NCBI GenBank assembly: GCA_030529305.1
Contig: JAUMXD010000026.1
Location: forward strand, 1-17,375
Direction: 5' to 3'
From: Allobrachymonas sp.
GTDB taxonomy: Bacteria; Pseudomonadota; Gammaproteobacteria; Burkholderiales; Burkholderiaceae
DNA length: 17,375 nt
The notes beneath the pieces were generated by a model that saw only the letters and a program-made list of their open reading frames with translations, searched no databases and was not told the DNA's origin. Shown one piece after another: positions 14,420-17,375 of the stretch (position 1 is its first letter; every line of letters starts with the position of its first letter). The position numbers were made by a program, and so were the translations under genes.

Positions 14420-15658
14420 ATGAAACAAGTGCGATTAAAAAAACTGGGGGCCAAGCTGTGGGCCGCCGGCTTGTTGCTGAGCCTGGCGGCGTTGCCGGGC
14501 CTGTCTGGGTGCCGACAACAGGCCGCATCCGTTGTTGATGCTGCCTCTGTTGGTGCCAGCAATACCGCCAGTGCCGCCAATGCGGTGGCGGCCAGCCAGG
14601 CCATGAGAGCTGGCCAGAGCGCGAGCGAAGCAAGCCTTGCAGCTGCAGGCAACCACAATGCAGCAGGTGCGGCAGAGCAAGCCAGCAGTGCGCCGCAAGA
14701 AGCCTTGGCGCCGCTGTCGCCACAAGTGCTGGCCGTGGCCCAAACAGTGCCAAAGCCAGCCATGCGCATCGTGGCGCTCAACTCCAATGCGCTGGAGGCG
14801 ATGCGCCTGTTGCAGGCCGAAGACCGTGTGATCGGCGTTTTCTCCGGCATCATGCATCACTTTGATTTTTGGCAAAAGTTCGACCGCTTGCCGCAAGTGG
14901 GCAAGTGGAGCGAGCCGAATGTGGAGGCGATTGCCAATCTGGCGCCGGATGTGGTCATCCACTACCGTGCCACAGCCCCCTATCTGGAAGAAAAGCTCAA
15001 GCCCTTTGGCATCAAGGTGCTGCGGTTGGATCTTTTCAAGGTTGAAACCTTGGCCAATGAATTTCGCCTGCTGGGCGAAGTGATGGGCCGGCAACAGCAG
15101 GCCGAGCGGTTTGTGAGCTGGCATCTCAACAATCTGGCCCAGATCCAGCAGCAGGTGTCGCAAGTGCCCGCCCAGAAGACGACTTATCTGGAGGCGTATT
15201 CCGATTACAGCGCCACGGGGCCGGGCTCGGGCCTGCATCAGCAGAGCAAGATGGCGGGGGGCGCGAACATCGCCGCTTCTTTGAACAGTGCTTACCCGAA
15301 CGTCACACCCGAATGGGTGGTGGAGCAAAACCCCGACGTGATCTTCAAAATCTCCAGCAAGACCGAAGGCTATGTGCTCACAGATGCCGCGCCCTACAAC
15401 CAGATCCGCGACCGCATCCTCAAGCGCCCGGCGTGGGGGCATATACGCGCCGTGAAAGATGGGCGCGTGCACGTGATCAATGGCGAGCTGGCCAATGGCC
15501 CGCGCGCATCGGTTGCCATCGCCTACATGGCGCGCTGGATGTACCCCGAGCACACGGCAGCGCTTGATCCCGATGCCTTGCACCGCGAGTATTTCGATCA
15601 GCTCATCGGCGTGCCGTTTGCGGGCCGCTACTTTTCTGATCCAGTTGCCCAGCCCTGA
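14420..15658 (+). CDS. ABC-transporter substrate-binding lipoprotein (BtuF/FecB type)
   Basis: This is a periplasmic binding protein that delivers metal chelates, haem or corrinoids to the inner-membrane permease. The N-terminus is a lipoprotein signal with the lipobox LSGC (acylated Cys31). An unusual Ala/Ser-rich low-complexity linker follows (about 32-112). The type III binding fold then spans 115-400, with RIVALNSNALEAMRLL, NLAPDVVIHY, EAYSDYSATGPGSG, AGGANIAA and NPDVIFK motifs. His146-His147 lie in the first lobe at a position facing the usual ligand cleft (inference). The product has 412 residues, longer than most of the family because of the linker. It starts 71 bp after cobN without a convincing Shine-Dalgarno (GGATGG-like only), and the permease gene follows after 9 bp, so it is likely one operon with the genes downstream. 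Confidence 0.92.
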   Translation: MKQVRLKKLGAKLWAAGLLLSLAALPGLSGCRQQAASVVDAASVGASNTASAANAVAASQAMRAGQSASEASLAAAGNHNAAGAAEQASSAPQEALAPLSPQVLAVAQTVPKPAMRIVALNSNALEAMRLLQAEDRVIGVFSGIMHHFDFWQKFDRLPQVGKWSEPNVEAIANLAPDVVIHYRATAPYLEEKLKPFGIKVLRLDLFKVETLANEFRLLGEVMGRQQQAERFVSWHLNNLAQIQQQVSQVPAQKTTYLEAYSDYSATGPGSGLHQQSKMAGGANIAASLNSAYPNVTPEWVVEQNPDVIFKISSKTEGYVLTDAAPYNQIRDRILKRPAWGHIRAVKDGRVHVINGELANGPRASVAIAYMARWMYPEHTAALDPDALHREYFDQLIGVPFAGRYFSDPVAQP

Positions 15659-15667
15659 GCCCAAGCC

Positions 15668-16696
15668 ATGCGTGTAGAAGACATTTACCGTGCCCACGAA
15701 AGCCGCTTGCGCAGGCGTTGGCTGTTTCTGCTGGGCAGCCTGTTGTTGCTGGCCGCCAGCGCCTTGCTGTCGATTTCCTTGGGCGCCAGCGAGCTGGATT
15801 TTGCGCAAACGCTGCGGGCCGTTTGGGCCCAAGGGGGGCGCTCGCACGACATCGTGTGGGCCTTGCGTTTGCCGCGTGCCGCCATTGCCATGGCTGTGGG
15901 TTTTGGTTTGGGCATATCGGGCGTGGTGTTCCAGGCGGTGCTGCGCAATCCGCTGGCATCGCCTTCTACCTTGGGGGTGGCCTCGGCTGCGGGGTTTGGC
16001 GCGGTGAGCGTGATTTTGCTCACAGGCGTGGAAAGCTCCAATCTGGCAGTGGCCACGGGCGCTTTCGTGGCAGCGCTGCTGTCGGCCAGTTTCATTTTCG
16101 CCATTGCCAGAATCAAGGGCGCCACGTCCGAAACGCTCATCCTCACAGGCGTGGCGCAGATGTTTCTGTTTTCGGCGCTCACGTCTTTGGCGCAATACAT
16201 GGGCACGGTGGATCAGCTGGTCAACATCGTGTTCTGGTCGTTTGGCAGCCTGTCCAAAGCGGGGTGGGTCGAGATTGGCCTGGCGTGCGCCATGGTGTTG
16301 CTGCCAGCGCCTGTGCTGCTGTGGCGCGCATGGGATTTCAATTTGCTGGCCATGGGTGACGATACGGCCAAGTCGTCTGGCGTGCAGGTGGAAAACCTGC
16401 GCTTGCTGGGCATTGCGCTGGCCTCGCTTTCCACCACGGGGGCGATTTGCTTCACCGGCGTGATCGGTTTTGTGGGCCTGGTGGCGCCGCATATCACGCG
16501 CATGCTCATCGGCAACGATCACCAGTATTTGCTGCCCGTATCGGGCATTGTGGGCGCTTTGCTGGTGGTGCTGGCCGATGCGCTGGGGCGCTCGGTGCTG
16601 GCGCCGCAAATCGTGCCCATCGGCATCGTGACGTCTTTGCTGGGCGTGCCCTTCTTCTTCTATTTGCTGATGCGTCGTGCGCGGGAAAGCTGGTGA
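15668..16696 (+). CDS. FecCD/BtuC-type ABC-transporter permease
   Basis: This inner-membrane subunit, as a homodimer, forms the channel for iron-siderophore, haem or vitamin B12 type ligands. The 342-residue protein has about ten hydrophobic segments. Family motifs are RLPR (67-70), NPLASPSTLG (94-103), the cytoplasmic coupling loop around MGDDTAKSSGV (229-239), GFVGLVAPHITR (267-278) and PIGIVTSLLGVPFFFYLL near the C-terminus. The GTVDQLVNIVFWSFGSL segment (179-195) is characteristic of one branch of the family. It follows the lipoprotein gene by 9 bp and overlaps the ATPase start codon by one base (TGATG), indicating translational coupling. No strong Shine-Dalgarno precedes the ATG. Confidence 0.95.
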   Translation: MRVEDIYRAHESRLRRRWLFLLGSLLLLAASALLSISLGASELDFAQTLRAVWAQGGRSHDIVWALRLPRAAIAMAVGFGLGISGVVFQAVLRNPLASPSTLGVASAAGFGAVSVILLTGVESSNLAVATGAFVAALLSASFIFAIARIKGATSETLILTGVAQMFLFSALTSLAQYMGTVDQLVNIVFWSFGSLSKAGWVEIGLACAMVLLPAPVLLWRAWDFNLLAMGDDTAKSSGVQVENLRLLGIALASLSTTGAICFTGVIGFVGLVAPHITRMLIGNDHQYLLPVSGIVGALLVVLADALGRSVLAPQIVPIGIVTSLLGVPFFFYLLMRRARESW

Positions 16697-17375
16697 TGTT
16701 GAAAGTGCATGACTTGACATTCGGCTATGGGGCGCAGGCCATTTTCAGCAACATCTCGCTGGAATTGGCCAAGGGCCACATGGTGTGCATTGCCGGGCCC
16801 AATGGCACGGGCAAAACCACGCTGGTGAAGTGCATTGCGGGCATTTTCAAACCGCAAAAGGGCCATGTCACGATCGATGGCGTGGATACGCGCCAGATGC
16901 CGCGCCGCGAGTTGTCTGGCCTGCTGGGCTATGTGCCGCAAAACGTCATGAGCAAATTCCCCGCCACCGTGTTCGAAGTGGTGCTGGCGGGGCGGCGCCC
17001 GCACATGGGGTGGCGGCCCTCGAAAAACGATTTGAAACTGGCCGCCGAAAAACTGGCGCAGCTCAATCTGGGACACTTGGCCATGCGCGACATGGGCAGC
17101 TTGAGCGGCGGGCAGGCCCAAAAGGTGATGCTGGCCCGTGCGCTGGCGCAAGAAACACCCTATCTGATTCTGGACGAGCCCACCAGCAGCCTGGACGTGC
17201 GCCACCAGCTGGACATTCTGGAAACCATCACCACCCTGGTGCGTGAACGCGGGCTGGGCGTGCTCATCATCATTCACGATTTGAACCTGGCGGCGCGCTA
17301 TTGCGACCACATCGTGATGCTGCATCAGGGGCGCGTGTTTTGCCAAGGCAAGCCTGCGGACGTCATCACCCCGCA
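16696..17375 (+). CDS. ABC-transporter ATP-binding protein (FecE/BtuD type), 3' end missing
   Basis: This is the cytoplasmic ATPase that powers the permease encoded just upstream. The first 226 residues are present and the frame runs off the window. All nucleotide-binding motifs are intact: Walker A GPNGTGKTT (34-42), Q-loop Gln82, signature LSGGQ (136-140), Walker B YLILDEP (156-162), D-loop SSLD and H-loop His194 (IIHDLNLAARYC). Family members are usually 250-270 residues, so about 25-45 residues are missing. The ATG overlaps the permease stop (TGATG). It closes the binding protein-permease-ATPase set of the importer. Confidence 0.96.
   Translation, partial: MLKVHDLTFGYGAQAIFSNISLELAKGHMVCIAGPNGTGKTTLVKCIAGIFKPQKGHVTIDGVDTRQMPRRELSGLLGYVPQNVMSKFPATVFEVVLAGRRPHMGWRPSKNDLKLAAEKLAQLNLGHLAMRDMGSLSGGQAQKVMLARALAQETPYLILDEPTSSLDVRHQLDILETITTLVRERGLGVLIIIHDLNLAARYCDHIVMLHQGRVFCQGKPADVITP

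Noticed and set aside
14435..16720. 761-codon open frame on the minus strand
   Set aside because: It is antisense to the lipoprotein and permease genes, is rich in His, Gln and Arg with no recognisable domain, and arises from the codon bias of the real genes.

Overview
The window is GC-rich chromosomal DNA from a Gram-negative bacterium, most likely a betaproteobacterium of the order Burkholderiales (Comamonadaceae-like). This rests on the dnaK-dnaJ order, a Burkholderiales-type general porin, and an outer-membrane TonB system. No rRNA, tRNA, CRISPR array or intact insertion sequence was seen. The window opens inside dnaK and ends inside an ABC-transporter ATPase gene.

Layout. Positions 1-1446 hold the end of dnaK, its terminator, a possible heat-shock promoter and dnaJ. 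A non-coding stretch with two tandem hairpins follows (1447-1790). The only minus-strand gene (1791-2225) encodes a GAF-fold free methionine-(R)-sulfoxide reductase. Downstream of it, all genes are on the plus strand: exbB, exbD and tonB (2414-4706), preceded by a Fur-box-like site; a SAM-dependent methyltransferase (5078-6025); a general porin with its own terminator (6529-7750); a TonB-dependent outer-membrane receptor (8042-10270); a CobN-family large chelatase subunit of 1315 residues (10401-14348); and a BtuF/FecB-type binding lipoprotein, FecCD-type permease and FecE-type ATPase (14420 to the window end).

How the genes fit together. Leaving the porin aside, the genes after 2387 form a nearly complete import route for a metal chelate or tetrapyrrole. 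ExbB-ExbD-TonB powers the outer-membrane receptor. The lipoprotein captures the ligand in the periplasm, and the permease and ATPase move it across the inner membrane. A CobN-like protein without signal peptide or membrane anchor could then act on it in the cytoplasm. No CobS, CobT or corrin-ring biosynthesis gene is visible. CobN therefore more plausibly handles the imported ligand, for example by metal removal or exchange as proposed for the CobN-like HmuS of Bacteroidetes haem operons, than by making vitamin B12. The ligand (haem, other metalloporphyrin, cobalt or nickel chelate, corrinoid) cannot be decided from sequence alone. The Fur-like site upstream of exbB favours iron.

Regulatory structure. 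Intergenic regions hold several strong hairpins. The most notable are a two-hairpin leader with a terminator directly upstream of cobN, a 16-bp inverted repeat between exbD and tonB, and a 19-nt interrupted inverted repeat spanning the region upstream of the receptor gene.
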